The notes under the pieces were generated by a model. The model had not been told where the DNA came from and did not search any database. It saw nothing but the letters and a program-made list of their open reading frames with translations. A DNA stretch of 64,000 nt. It comes from Pyrenula massariospora. Taxonomy: Eukaryota; Ascomycota; Eurotiomycetes; Pyrenulales; Pyrenulaceae. Both the position numbers and the translations under genes were made by a program. This document shows, piece by piece, positions 24,222-34,486 of this stretch. Each line of letters opens with the position of its first letter. Position 1 is the stretch's first letter. The stretch covers positions 1,612,001 through 1,676,000 of the forward strand of contig JAGFMI010000001.1 of NCBI GenBank assembly GCA_021030905.1. The letters run 5' to 3'.

Positions 24222-25793
24222 ATTGCGTGCGATATCTTTTGAGAAGATAAATCTAGCAGTCGGTACTGATTAAGGCCACAGCGTCGATCGATATGATTGA
24301 CGGTGAACGGAAGGAGAGTTATCTTAACCACCAAGTTCGGATGCGCTCAATGAGCCCGCTGAGGAAGATCGAATGCGCTCGCGTTACAGCGTTCTCAAAC
24401 GGACGCCATTGGAGCTTTGATGCGATCGTACGATGTGCGAGCTCGAATTGGCCGCTTGACGCAAAAGAAAATCTGCGGGAGCAAAGTTCGTGCAGGACGT
24501 CAAGCTACGTCAGCGTCGGTCAGCGTCAATACACAGTCGGAATAATAGGGTTGATATGGCGGCGAGTACGGTCAATCGTCGAAATCGCGGTGGAAGGAGA
24601 GGTTTGGAGACGACTGGGTCGACAGAGACCTGGGGTTGAGTTCCGTGAGAACAATGAGGTTGATGGAGATCGGTGGCCTGGGGGAGTAGTAGCAGGTGAG
24701 TGGTGGCCCGTGGATTCGGCTAAAGCTATCTAGGGCGATGGAGGGTGGGACCCAGGAAATGACGGCGCGCGAGGCAAACCAGATGGGAGAGATCGTCAGC
24801 GCTGTCGAATGGCAGGCGGCCGCCGGGAGTGTGGGCGTCCAGGGGTGCCGCAGAGCACTTCTCTCCAGGGAAGCGCCTCTGCCCGCGGAGAGGCTGCTCC
24901 GAGCGCTCTTGTTGGGTTCGATTCAGTGGAGGCCCGGCACACCAGACAATCCCTGCCCCAATCGTGGAAGATGTCGACAGCAAACGGCCGATCCGGGTGT
25001 GCCCTCGATCATGTACTTCGCGCTTGACCTTATGATGGATACGGATACTTAAGGTTCATCGATAGTCTCTGCGGTCCTAGTGGCGCCTCGACGTGAATTA
25101 CCCGGAGCCAGCGTTGATTGCGTAAGGACCAAGAATGGCAGCTGAATCTACAGGTACCAGTGGCGCAAATGCTTCCTTCCATGCCAAATTCCAAATAAGC
25201 TTGATTAAAAGGTAGATGATTTACCTGGAGCTATCCTTGCAGGCTATCTAGGATCATGCGTCTCTCCAATGGTAGCACCCGTCTTGTTCAACAGATCAAT
25301 GCTTTTTGGGGGTTCAGCTCCGCTTCAGCCACACCCCACGTCACCTGTGGCTCAACGCAATAGTCGAGAGGAAGCCTGGACAGAACCTCAGAGCTCAGGG
25401 TTTTGAGCCTGACTTGGGTCCAATCCAACATCCTCGGGCACAGGTCGCTTCTAGAAGACAATCAATTGAGAGTCGAGATGTCCAAGGCTTCGGACATGGC
25501 CATAGCAGAAGCGCTGCTCTTCATCGAGGCTGTCAGTTCTTGAGAGTTTCCATTCCGACTTCACGGTCTTTGATCGGCTGTGATTGTTCGTTCGGGTTAG
25601 AGGGTTGCTTGGTGTGGCCGGTGCGTTCGGCACAGCTTCCAATCACGAGCCTTTCCCCTGACCTGGATTTTCCGGGTCAGCATCTTGAGCGATCTCGGGA
25701 CTGAATTCAATTTTCTCCTGTGCCTAATTGGAGCGTTTCAACACTTGGACGAGCTTTTCTCGCCATCTGCCGTTCAGGTAAACAGGGACCGCC
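24222..25793. promoter_or_regulatory. Divergent region between skn7 and the peroxiredoxin gene
   Basis: About 1.6 kb separates the two divergent genes. A GGCCCGGC octamer (24931-24938) and other GGC-type clusters (around 24810-24835) resemble the GC-rich elements bound by Skn7 in yeast, but such words are common and this is weak evidence. ORFs at 24293-24733 and 25306-25704 look random. Confidence 0.35.
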
Positions 25794-26387
25794 ATGTTTG
25801 CCACGCGAGCCATCGTTCAGGCACGGCCCCAAAGGTCACTACGCGCACTTTTTCACTCTTCTGCGCGAACTCTGGTACGAGCTGGCGACTCTCTGCCCGA
25901 TCTTGAGGTCCTGGTCGAAGATTCACCGGGAAACAAGGTCAATCTATCTAAAGAGCTCACCGGGAAAGGAGTCATTGTCGGAGTGCCAGCCGCATTCTCG
26001 CCTTCCTGCTCCAATTCACATGTTCCGGGCTATCTTAACCATTCAAAGCTCAAGGATGCTGGCAAGGTCTTTGTCGTTTCCGTGAACGACCCGTTTGTGA
26101 TGAAAGCATGGGGAGCGACACTTGACCCACAGCATAAGACCGGAGTGCGATTTCTTGGTGACCCAAGCGTGAAGTTCACTGAAGCATTGGATCTGGCTTT
26201 TGATGGAGCTGCTATCTTCGGAGGCAATCGTAGCAAGAGATATGCCCTTCTGATTGAAGATGGAAAGGTCAAGGAAGCTTTTGTTGAGCCTGATAATACA
26301 GGAGTCAACGGTAAGGCCTTGTTGACTACCTGAATAAATCTTTTCTAACCAACTACAGTGTCTGCTGCGGAAAAGGTAATGGGCTAA
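25794..26387 (+). CDS. Prx5-type peroxiredoxin, mitochondrial, single cysteine
   Basis: The protein reduces hydrogen peroxide and organic peroxides with a peroxidatic cysteine. Exons 25794-26310 and 26359-26387 give 181 residues. The basic, Ser/Arg-rich N-terminus (MFATRAIVQARPQRSLRALF) looks like a mitochondrial presequence. The Prx5 core contains the active-site block VPAAFSPSCSNSHVPGY, with peroxidatic Cys72, and the downstream motifs VSVNDPFVMKAWG and EPDNTG. Cys72 is the only cysteine in the whole protein, so it should act as a 1-Cys enzyme using an external thiol, unlike Ahp1, which has resolving cysteines. The last exon encodes only VSAAEKVMG. It is convergent with the BolA3 gene (149 bp apart) and divergent from skn7. 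Confidence 0.94.
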
Positions 26388-26536
26388 TCGCTAAATCAGG
26401 CGAGAAACAGCTAGTCCAAACTGCAGTGGATGCTTTCTGCGCGATGTTTTATAAATAGTCAATACGCCTGCAATGTTTCATGGTCATTCCTAACACCATC
26501 CACATCATTCATACACAAGCAGTGAAGGATCCAATG

Positions 26537-26994
26537 TCAAGGGCCACCGTCAGCTTTGACCTTCTCCCACTGCTCTGGTGTGTAGCATTTTGGCGTCCAT
26601 GCATGTATTGCCGCTATCTCGTCTTTCAGCGCCGTATTCACAAGTCTGTGCCGAGCAAGGAGTGTTTTCTTTTCAAATTGCGGTGAAACAATTATCGCCT
26701 GGAAGGCTTGACCACAGCCGCCTCAGCACTACGTTAGTATGACAATCTCGATGCGAAATAAGATAATGTACCTGAAATGTCATCGATTTCCACGAACTGC
26801 GCCCCTATCTTCTCCGTCAAGCTAGTTTTTAGACTGTCAGGCGTGATGCCAGAGGTATTTGCGTTTTGCGCTGCCTGGGTATCTGATTCTGCAGCGCTCA
26901 TCGCTCCGTTGCGGCGCGAGAAAGATGTCGTAAAAGACCTTGTAGACCGAAGTGTGAACTGCGAACTAGGCTTCAATGCAAGTCTGGTGAGCAT
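26537..26994 (-). CDS. bol3: Mitochondrial BolA-like protein (BolA3/Bol3)
   Basis: BolA3 works with NFU1 and monothiol glutaredoxin at a late step of mitochondrial 4Fe-4S delivery, for example to lipoyl synthase. Exons 26772-26994 and 26537-26721 give 135 residues; the 50-nt intron ends GTGCTGAG. The N-terminus [20 protein letters not shown] is a typical mitochondrial presequence. The BolA fold has [19 protein letters not shown], with the cysteine found in BolA3-type proteins, then the invariant histidine in [12 protein letters not shown] and a C-terminal PEQWEKVK. An in-frame ATG further upstream (27087) adds a hydrophobic stretch and was rejected as start. It shares a 291-bp divergent promoter with NIF3 and is tail to tail with the peroxiredoxin. 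Confidence 0.93.
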
Positions 26995-27285
26995 CTGGAT
27001 CTCAATGTACACCAGGTGTGTAAGGAATGCCAGCAATAAAATTTGTAAGCTCCAGAGATCCGCTCCGAGACCGCTGCGGTTCGTCATTCAAAGATCGGCT
27101 CTGCGGCCCAAGCTCTATGCCTAAATTGAACGCTGTCAACAATGACGTGTTGGCTTGTCTCAGGCAAATGATCCATTGAAAAAATGCCATGTCAGGACTA
27201 CGATACTGATTGTCCAGCATCTTGGAATTTCCACGTTCTGATTTGATGGTCAATGTTCAGGTCTACCCTGCTAAAGTTATCGAGG
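26995..27285. promoter_or_regulatory. Short bidirectional promoter of bol3 and nif3
   Basis: Only 291 bp separate two outward-facing start codons, so regulatory sequence is necessarily shared. No specific motif was assigned. Confidence 0.5.
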
Positions 27286-28695
27286 ATGACTTCGTACCCC
27301 ATTACGGCCTCGCCTTTTACAAGGGCTGCGGTCAGCTCCATGCGAAAATTGTAAGATTTCTATCTTATTCTGAGACCTGACGATCTGACGCGTCGCGTAC
27401 TAGATATCCAGAAGCTTTAGCTGATAAGAGCTTTGACAATACTGGCTGTAAGATAGAGGCTCCTCCCGACCATGCCTTGCTCATAGAGATTGCATGCTAG
27501 TGCTGTTAGAGGCGCCTTTCGATCCCATACGAAGACAGATGAACTCTGTCCTTTTGACCGTAGATCTTACGAAGGCCGTTGCTGAAGAAGCGATAGAAGG
27601 AAAACATGGAATTGTGGTAGCATATCGTGCGTTTCAACGCTTACAATAGTACCTTGGGTCTACTAACGCGCTCTAGACCCAATCATTTTCCGTGGCCTAA
27701 AGTCTCTGACCCTCGCGGACACGCAACAACAATCCCTCCTCCGATTAGCGCTGGAAGGGATTAGCGTCTACTGTCCACATACTGCTGTGGATGCGGTTCC
27801 GAATGGTATGGGTGACTGGCTGGCGGACATTGTGACCGGCACTTTAAGCTCACCTGAACCGACCACAAGAACTGCCACCCCTCCAAATGTCCAAGCCGGG
27901 TATATATCTCCATCCGAATCATCATCAGATACTACTCCCGGTGAGATCTCAGAGCAGTCTCCTGAGCTTAAAGAAGTCTCCAGCGTGACGACAGATAACT
28001 CAAACCTCAAACCTGAACGACCAGGACTGCTTGGCAAGCGCGCCTACAGCAAGCCAACCTACCCTCATCCATCAAACCTCTCACAGACAGATCTCACACC
28101 CTCCGTATCAAATCACAAACGTGCCGTAATACACCCATGTTCAGTACCTCTACCAGAAGGCTTGTCATCTGACAACACCGGCTATGGCCGCCTCGTTACC
28201 TTTACTGAACCGCAACCCTTGACTCATCTGATCGAACGCATCGCCCGTGGTGTTGGAACACCAAAAGGTTTCCCGGTCGCAATACCTCAAGATCGACAAG
28301 TGGAGGACATGCAAATTCAAACGGTCGGCATATGTCCGGGCAGCGGAGGTGGCATCTTCAAGGATTGCAACGCTGACCTACTTTTTACCGGCGAGCTATC
28401 GCATCATGAAGCTCTTGCAGCGACGGAAAGAGGGGCGGCTGTAGTGACGCTTTTCCATTCAAATTCGGAAAGAGGATATCTGCATGGTGTGATGAAAGAG
28501 CTGCTGAAAAGTAAGCTCCAGGGAGAATGGAAGAAAGTAAGGGAGGAGATGAGCAGTGCAGAGGATGTGAACGAGGATTGGAAGGAAGCCCTCGAAGACG
28601 AAGACGTGCAGGTGGAGGTGAGTGAGAAAGACCGTGATCCTTACGGAGTCGTGATATTGGAGGAAAGCCAGTTGGAGGGCACAAAGCTCTCATAG
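27286..28695 (+). CDS. nif3: NIF3-family protein (NGG1-interacting factor 3 / GTP cyclohydrolase I type 2 homologue)
   Basis: NIF3/DUF34 proteins are near-universal di-metal binding proteins whose exact activity is unsettled. Exons are 27286-27350, 27404-27447, 27501-27626 and 27677-28695, giving 417 residues. N-terminal family blocks read MRKLYPEALADKSFDNTGLL and VVAYHPIIFRGLKSLT, with the metal-ligand His in YHPIIF, then PHTAVDAVPNGMGDWLAD. The C-terminal block has GSGGGIF, DLLFTGELSHHEAL with paired His, and LFHSNSERGYL. A Ser/Thr/Pro-rich insertion of roughly 60 residues sits between the halves, as in other fungi. The tail is acidic and lineage-variable. The start was set by the first ATG of the frame that continues across three introns. 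It is divergent from bol3. Confidence 0.93.
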
Positions 28696-29617
28696 GCGTG
28701 CGAAGACGTCGTTATTTATTTGTGGCTCTGGCGTTGTGGTTTCCTCAGTTTGTGATACCCAGTGATATCTTGGATAAGTCTAAATACCTACTTAATATAT
28801 AATTAGCTTAAGCCTAGTGCTGTAATCAGACATTTTGAGTCAATTCATGAATGATGCGATGATGTCCAATTACACCAATCAGTCAAATAAATAGAGATCA
28901 AAATTACACGGCTGGTGGAGAAGACGGATGAGGGTTCTACCTAGCAGCCGCTTGTACATACAACAACGCCCCTCAAAGACAATAGTTCCATCAAAATGAC
29001 ATGCCGAAAACGCGTTCAATGTCTCTTTAGGCAAATGACATTGCATTCACAATAGATCCTCGTGAAAACTTGCTCCGAGGTCTTCTGCGATAATCCTTCC
29101 TGACACATAATCTCCACATTCCTAACTACTTCCTTTCCTTCACTAGCCACCACGTTTCTAGGTGAAAGAAAAGTAATAATCTTCGATTTGGCAGGCAACT
29201 TTGCAGCATGACCATAGTAAGGATCAACATCCTGTCGCATAGCTGTATTCGAACCTCACACATCACGACTTCTTTCAAGCCTCTGTTTTGCTCGAGTCCA
29301 GGACGTTGTCCTGTTTAGGGCTGTCGAGGGCTATGATTTCAACAGAGACCTTCTCAGGGAATATTTTAATGCAACACATTCACCACTACTTCGTCGCATG
29401 CAGAGCGTTCCCGAATTTCAAACCATCGAAAGAGGTTGGTCATTTCACCGGCCAGGTCGGAAAATATTTATAATCACAAGAGCTTTAAACCTTGAGAAGG
29501 AAGGTGATCATCTCTTGTCAAAAATAAGCTCCTATTCTATTCGTGCTTCACTCAGACACTCATTTACAATTGATATCCACCAAAAAGCTTTCTCAGAGCC
29601 TTGTAATCCAATTTGCG
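28696..29617. other. Gene-free stretch between nif3 and HAUS1
   Basis: About 0.9 kb, AT-rich around 28780-28910, between tandem plus-strand genes. No additional gene was recognised. Confidence 0.45.
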
Positions 29618-30493
29618 ATGGCGACCCCGGACCTCACCACGCTTTCCTCTCCCAGCAAAGCCGCCCGCGACGCCTCCCTTGCCCGTTCCTGGTCCCGTAT
29701 CGCCACCTGGCTCACACGCCTGTACCATCCTCACTCTGTACCTCGCTTCGAGCGGAATGAAGATACTTTGAACGCGCTGCTTGCGCTTGCAGCGGCGAAT
29801 GAATCTGCCGACGAGGAGGCAGGCTTGTTGTTTGCGGCTGTGGAAGGAGAGGTGGAGAGGCTGGATGGGATTGGGGATGGACAAGTGGGGGAGTGGATGA
29901 TGAGTGTGCTACATGAAAGGGGTTTGAATGGGTTGGAGGAAGTTGCTGGATGTGTCGTAGAGACGGGTGTCACAGTGGAGCTGGGGAATGGAGGATTGGG
30001 CGTGAAGGTTGGGGAGGAGATTTTGGCACTGGTCAAGGGAGAGAGGGAGGGTAAAGAGAGACTGGCGCAGGTAAAGAGACTACAGAACGAGATGGAAGGA
30101 GAGATTGAGAAGGTGAAGGGCAAGGTGGAGGACATGCAAGAGCTAGGAGAAAAAGCTGACGAGGAGTTTGACAGCAAGATGCAAAAGGTTGGGGAGTGGA
30201 ATCGGGGAGCAAAGATGCTGGGTCTAAAAGTCGGTGAATATAAGGAGAGGCTGAGTGGCCTAGAAAGGAATGAGCACTCTGGTGTCACAATCGAGGAGAC
30301 GAAGGGGAAGGAAAGAAGTATCGGAGCAACGCAAGAGCGGATGAAGGGCCTGGAGAAGAGCCTGATAGAGTTTGGGGGCCTCCCACCAGATTTTGGAGCT
30401 GCCAGGGAGGAGCTCGACCGGGCGACAAGAGAGCTGGTGGAGCTGCAGAAGGAGAGGGACGATTTATTTGAAAGAATGGCTCAGGGAGAATAG
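29618..30493 (+). CDS. HAUS1: HAUS augmin-like complex subunit 1
   Basis: Augmin recruits gamma-tubulin to existing microtubules and so branches the spindle; HAUS1 is a coiled-coil subunit. This single-exon gene encodes 291 residues, near the usual length. The N-terminal block is the recognisable part: SKAARDASLARSWSRIATWL, then VPRFERNEDTLNALLALAA and NESADEEA. From about residue 130 onward the protein is almost entirely predicted coiled coil, rich in Glu/Lys/Leu heptads (KERLAQVKRLQNEMEGEIEK). The C-terminal part includes GGLPPDFGAAREELDRA. An in-frame ATG at 29543 would add 25 residues; MATPDL was preferred because family members start near it. Recognition is from memory of fungal homologues. 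Confidence 0.82.
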   Translation: MATPDLTTLSSPSKAARDASLARSWSRIATWLTRLYHPHSVPRFERNEDTLNALLALAAANESADEEAGLLFAAVEGEVERLDGIGDGQVGEWMMSVLHERGLNGLEEVAGCVVETGVTVELGNGGLGVKVGEEILALVKGEREGKERLAQVKRLQNEMEGEIEKVKGKVEDMQELGEKADEEFDSKMQKVGEWNRGAKMLGLKVGEYKERLSGLERNEHSGVTIEETKGKERSIGATQERMKGLEKSLIEFGGLPPDFGAAREELDRATRELVELQKERDDLFERMAQGE

Positions 30494-31979
30494 GTGCCGG
30501 GGTCTAGCTGGAAATAAGTGAGCGGAACACGCTGTCCAAAGGTTTGGTCCCGGCGAAGTGATCAAATTGGACTTTAGTCTAACCGCGTTCTCCTTTGGAC
30601 CAGGGCGTAAAAGCTCCTTCGAAGCGAAGTCTTCAAAACTTTCTGGGTCTGGTCCCAGCCGAATTTGACTGCTCCCTCAGGACCTACAATTACCTCAGCA
30701 ATCCTCGGTTGGATTGAGCGCCGTACAGTCAGGGCCATTCGGAAAGGTCTCCTTTGGATGTTTGGTGACGAAGGTCTATACATCTTCTTCCTGATTACTC
30801 CTAGCATATGACGTCTACTCAATCAAGGATTCGCTCCTGCTACGATCTCCAAAGCCTGGCAATTTTGTATCCATTCAAGGTCAGTGGAGCCAGTTGTTCC
30901 CCTCCGCGCCCTCAAGCCTCAAAATATTCTCTCTACTCCCAGTACTCACATCCATCCTCTTAGTCTCCACTCTTCCCCTCTCACAGCCATTTTCTTCGAA
31001 TCCTGACAGCCATCCTTGCCTCGACACTCCTGAGAATAGACTTAATACCAAAGACTCCTGCAAAAACCTCTTAGGCCAGCCATACACCCTGGAGCAACTC
31101 AAACCACCAGTACAACCGAGCTTTGACGAGTACTCGATCATCCAGTGCGACCCTAAGTCTATGTGCTGCAGCAGTGGTCTTCACATAACGTTCATTAGAT
31201 TTGTTGTTCGCCGCCCGAGAAGAAGGAAGAGAAGCAAAAGATTCAAAGAACGATTTTGAGGTTGGATGCGGATGAGAGAAAGTGAAGCACACGATGAAAG
31301 GACTTTAGAAATGGGTAGATTTAAATATGACGGTAGATTTACTCTCCAGAATGCGAGGTAAGAGTATTCAAGTTTTAAGAGTAAACGAGATGTAAAACAA
31401 GTAGAGAAATGTTAGACGAATATGCCAGTGCCGGTCACTAGAGGTGAAGCCGGTCTCGCCGTCATATGGATAGAGCTTCTTACAGAATTAAGAGCAGCAA
31501 GTCCAGCAACGTAGTATCAATGGGGCACGTACAAGATTCATCAAAGAACCGGATAGGTGCTCTCACCGCATACTGTTATCAGGCCTCGGGAGAGCGCCGT
31601 TAATAAAGCGAGGAAAGCATTTATTTTGGACTACTCTGGTTACCTAGTCACTGTGCTTTTGTGAGCTTGACAACTGGATGTCTTTCAAGCGTCTCGACGA
31701 CGAGACTGGTGGGCCTCTCAATCGAGTATCTGATGATATTTCAGAGTTGACGGATGCGCAGATGTTCGCACCTCGGCTTTGATCGCTTTCACTGGCGTAC
31801 TTGCCCCTTTTTGCCCCCTGCTGGGTGAATGCCAAGCCTGACTTCAGCCTTGTTGAGATGCACAGCCTCGCTAGCAGATGATCGTTAAGCTGCTAAGAAT
31901 CTTCATTGTTCGAGGCCATAAGCCTCAGCTGGGTTACATTACTGGTGCCTTGATACCGATTTGAAGGAAGCAGAAGAAT
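30494..31979. other. Gene-free stretch between HAUS1 and cog6
   Basis: About 1.5 kb. A plus-strand open frame near 30894-31259 begins with a hydrophobic, secretory-looking stretch but lacks an in-frame ATG, so it was not called. Nothing else was recognised. Confidence 0.45.
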
Positions 31980-34141
31980 ATGAACAGCGACCTGTCAGGT
32001 ATAGATGATCCTTCCCTCGACAATGAAAGCTCAGCCTTTGCGGCGGCTGGTGGTACAACGAGTGCACGAAGCACTGCCCTTTCCAACAAGCTCACAAGCG
32101 TGCTCTCTGTCTCCTATACTGATTCTGAGACTCGAAATGCGCTGGAGATACTTGACTCGAGAAATATAAAGAATACTATAGAGACGCGGAGGCGACTTAG
32201 GTTGGACGCGCAGAAGGAAGTCATTGACTGTAATGGGTCTATTGTACAGGACTTTGGGAAGGTCGCTGAGGTATTTGATTGATTCCAGGTACATATGGCG
32301 TATGACATTTACTAATCTAGCTACTCATCTAGCAACTCAAGCGGGTCGGTACCTTGATAGAGAACCTCAATGCGACATGCAATGGTATGCGTGCCCACTT
32401 TGATCGTGCCCGACAGGAAAGCGGACCGATGCTAAAGGAGTCATCGGCGCTTCTGGCTCAAAATGAGGAGGTCAAGACGAAGCAGAGCGTGCTCGACGCG
32501 TTCAAAGGACGGTTTATAATGTCTCCCGAGGATGTCCGCTGCTTGACAAGTTCTAGCGAACGTGTAGACGGCCACTTCTTTCACCTGCTAGACCGAGTGA
32601 AAAGGATACATCGAGACTGCGAGGTCCTCTTGGGCACCGAAAATCAAAGACTTGGAATGGAGCTCATGGATCAAACATCACGAAATCTTAACAATGCCTT
32701 CAAGAAGCTCTACAACTGGATTCAGAAGGAGTTTAAGACGCTTGACCTAGAAGATCCTCACGTTAGTGGATCGATCAGGAAAGCTCTTCGAGTTCTTGCA
32801 GAACGACCGTCTCTGTTTCAGAACTGCCTTGACTTCTTTGCTGAAGCACGCGAGCATACTCTCTCAGACGCATTTCACTCTGCTTTGACTGTTGTGCCGG
32901 ACTCCACGGATCTCAGGAAAGGCTCCATGAAGCCAATTGAGTTTTCAACCCATGATCTACTCCGATATGTCGGGGATATGCTGGCATGGGCCCATTCCGC
33001 TGCTGTCTCTGAGCGAGAATCCCTGGAAGGATTGTTCATCTCAGATGAAGAAGAACTCGCCAGGGGTCTGAAAGCTGGAAAGGCAACCGAATCCTGGGCA
33101 CAAATGCGCGACGAAGATGTGGATGATGACGAGACCCCCTTCGACGGCCGAAAAGCCCTCAATGACTTGGTCAGCCGGAACATGGCAGGTGTAGCTCGTA
33201 CTCTCAAGCAACGTGTTGAGATAGCTGTTCAGAACCATGATGACCTTTTGGTTGTGTACAAGACGAAGAATTTGCTGGAATTCTATTTCGGTGTCTTTAC
33301 GAAGCTAGTAGGAGATGACTCCGCTCTTGTCTCTACTGTCCAAGAACTTCAGACATCTACAATCGCACATTTCGAGCAACTCCTCGCTGAAGATGCGGCT
33401 CATGCAACGCATGAACCAGTTCCTGACGACTATGGCGCGCCACCTTTCCTTCTCAGTGCTCTCGACCGCCTTAGCTCTATACTTCAAGCCGATGCCAGCA
33501 ACGTCCATGCACGCGGCTCTCATTTCACTCAACCTTCAACCTCTCCACAACTCCTCTCCACCGCCCTAACACCTTTCCTCGACCACTGCACCGAGCTCGC
33601 CTCGTCTCTCCCCGACTCCTCTTCTTCTCCCTCTGAATCCGCGCCCGGCCCTCCACTCCCCACCATCTTCCGCCTCAACTGCCTCCTCCCCGTCCAAGCC
33701 GCCCTCACCCCCTTCCCCTCCGTCCCCCTCTCAGACATCACCACCACAATCGCCACCCTAACCACCCACCTCATCGACACCCAACACACCTTCCTCCTCC
33801 ACGAGTCCGACCTCTCCACCCTCCTCTCCACCCTCTCCTCCACGGAACCCCCGAGCCAGAACACACTGACCCTCTCCGCCCAGAAGCTCGACGACTTCCT
33901 CCCCGAGGCGCTGACGGACGCGCTGGAGAACCTGCGGTGGCTGGCGGACCGGCGGCTCGCGAAGGAGGTTACGGAGGAGGCGGTGGAGCGGTTTTGTGAG
34001 GATTTTGAGAGGGTGGAGGGGTGGTTGGAGGAGTTGGATGGGAGGGAAGGAGAGGAGGGGGAGGGGGGAGAAGAGGGGGGAGTGAGGTTGAGGGATGTGT
34101 ATCCGAGGACGTTGGGGGAGGTGAGGGTTTTGCTGAGCTAG
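31980..34141 (+). CDS. cog6: Conserved oligomeric Golgi complex subunit 6
   Basis: COG6 belongs to lobe B of the COG tether, which captures intra-Golgi retrograde vesicles. Exons 31980-32270 and 32333-34141 give 699 residues. Family blocks include [20 protein letters not shown], the helical region [17 protein letters not shown], and [20 protein letters not shown], followed by [20 protein letters not shown] and [20 protein letters not shown]. The middle contains [20 protein letters not shown]. The last ~200 residues are less conserved; their DNA switches from C/T-rich (about 33530-33850) to G-rich (about 33950-34130) on the coding strand, a composition change without loss of frame. It is convergent with MOG1, 345 bp away. 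Confidence 0.94.
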
Positions 34142-34486
34142 GGGAGATGAGAATGGTGGTCTGGGAAGGGTTGGGGGGATGGATGTATCATGGATTGTGG
34201 ATTGTGGGAAGTTATGCAGAGTATGAGAACGAGATACGCACATGTGTTACGGGCCTACAGCATTGTGTAAATGCAACTAAAACTCAAAATTTATACAAAG
34301 CCATATTTCATATTCAGAACAAGCTTCGAAAAGCTACCTAGTCAATCTACCTAAGATATACATCTACATAACCAAAGTCCTCAATCTCAGCCACACTTAC
34401 GCAATTAAATAGCCCCCCCCCACCCCCCCCCTCCCCCTTGCCTCAAGCTCCACCCCAATCCTCCCCCAACCAATACCCTGTGACAT
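34142..34486. other. Intergenic region between convergent cog6 and mog1 with a C-run cluster
   Basis: The 345 bp contain the 3' ends of both genes. At 34413-34437 there is a run of nine C, an A, nine C, a T and five C. This could form a G-quadruplex on the minus strand or an i-motif on the plus strand. Confidence 0.6.
34413..34437. repeat. Poly-C cluster (C9-A-C9-T-C5), quadruplex-prone
   Basis: It was read directly from the sequence. The complementary strand offers more than four G3+ tracts with one-base loops. It lies where converging transcripts from cog6 and mog1 should end. Homopolymers of this length are also prone to assembly error. Confidence 0.75.

Noticed and set aside
24293-24733. 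146-codon plus-strand open frame near the skn7 start
   Set aside because: Arg-rich low-information product in promoter-like DNA; nothing recognisable.
24810-24940. GC-rich words in the skn7/prx5 promoter as Skn7 binding sites
   Set aside because: Such short GC words are frequent by chance; kept only as a weak note, not as a called site.
30894-31259. Open frame starting with a hydrophobic stretch, like a small secreted cysteine-containing protein
   Set aside because: No ATG in frame; it would need an unproven upstream exon (a GTCAGT site near 30881 exists). Evidence too thin to call a gene.
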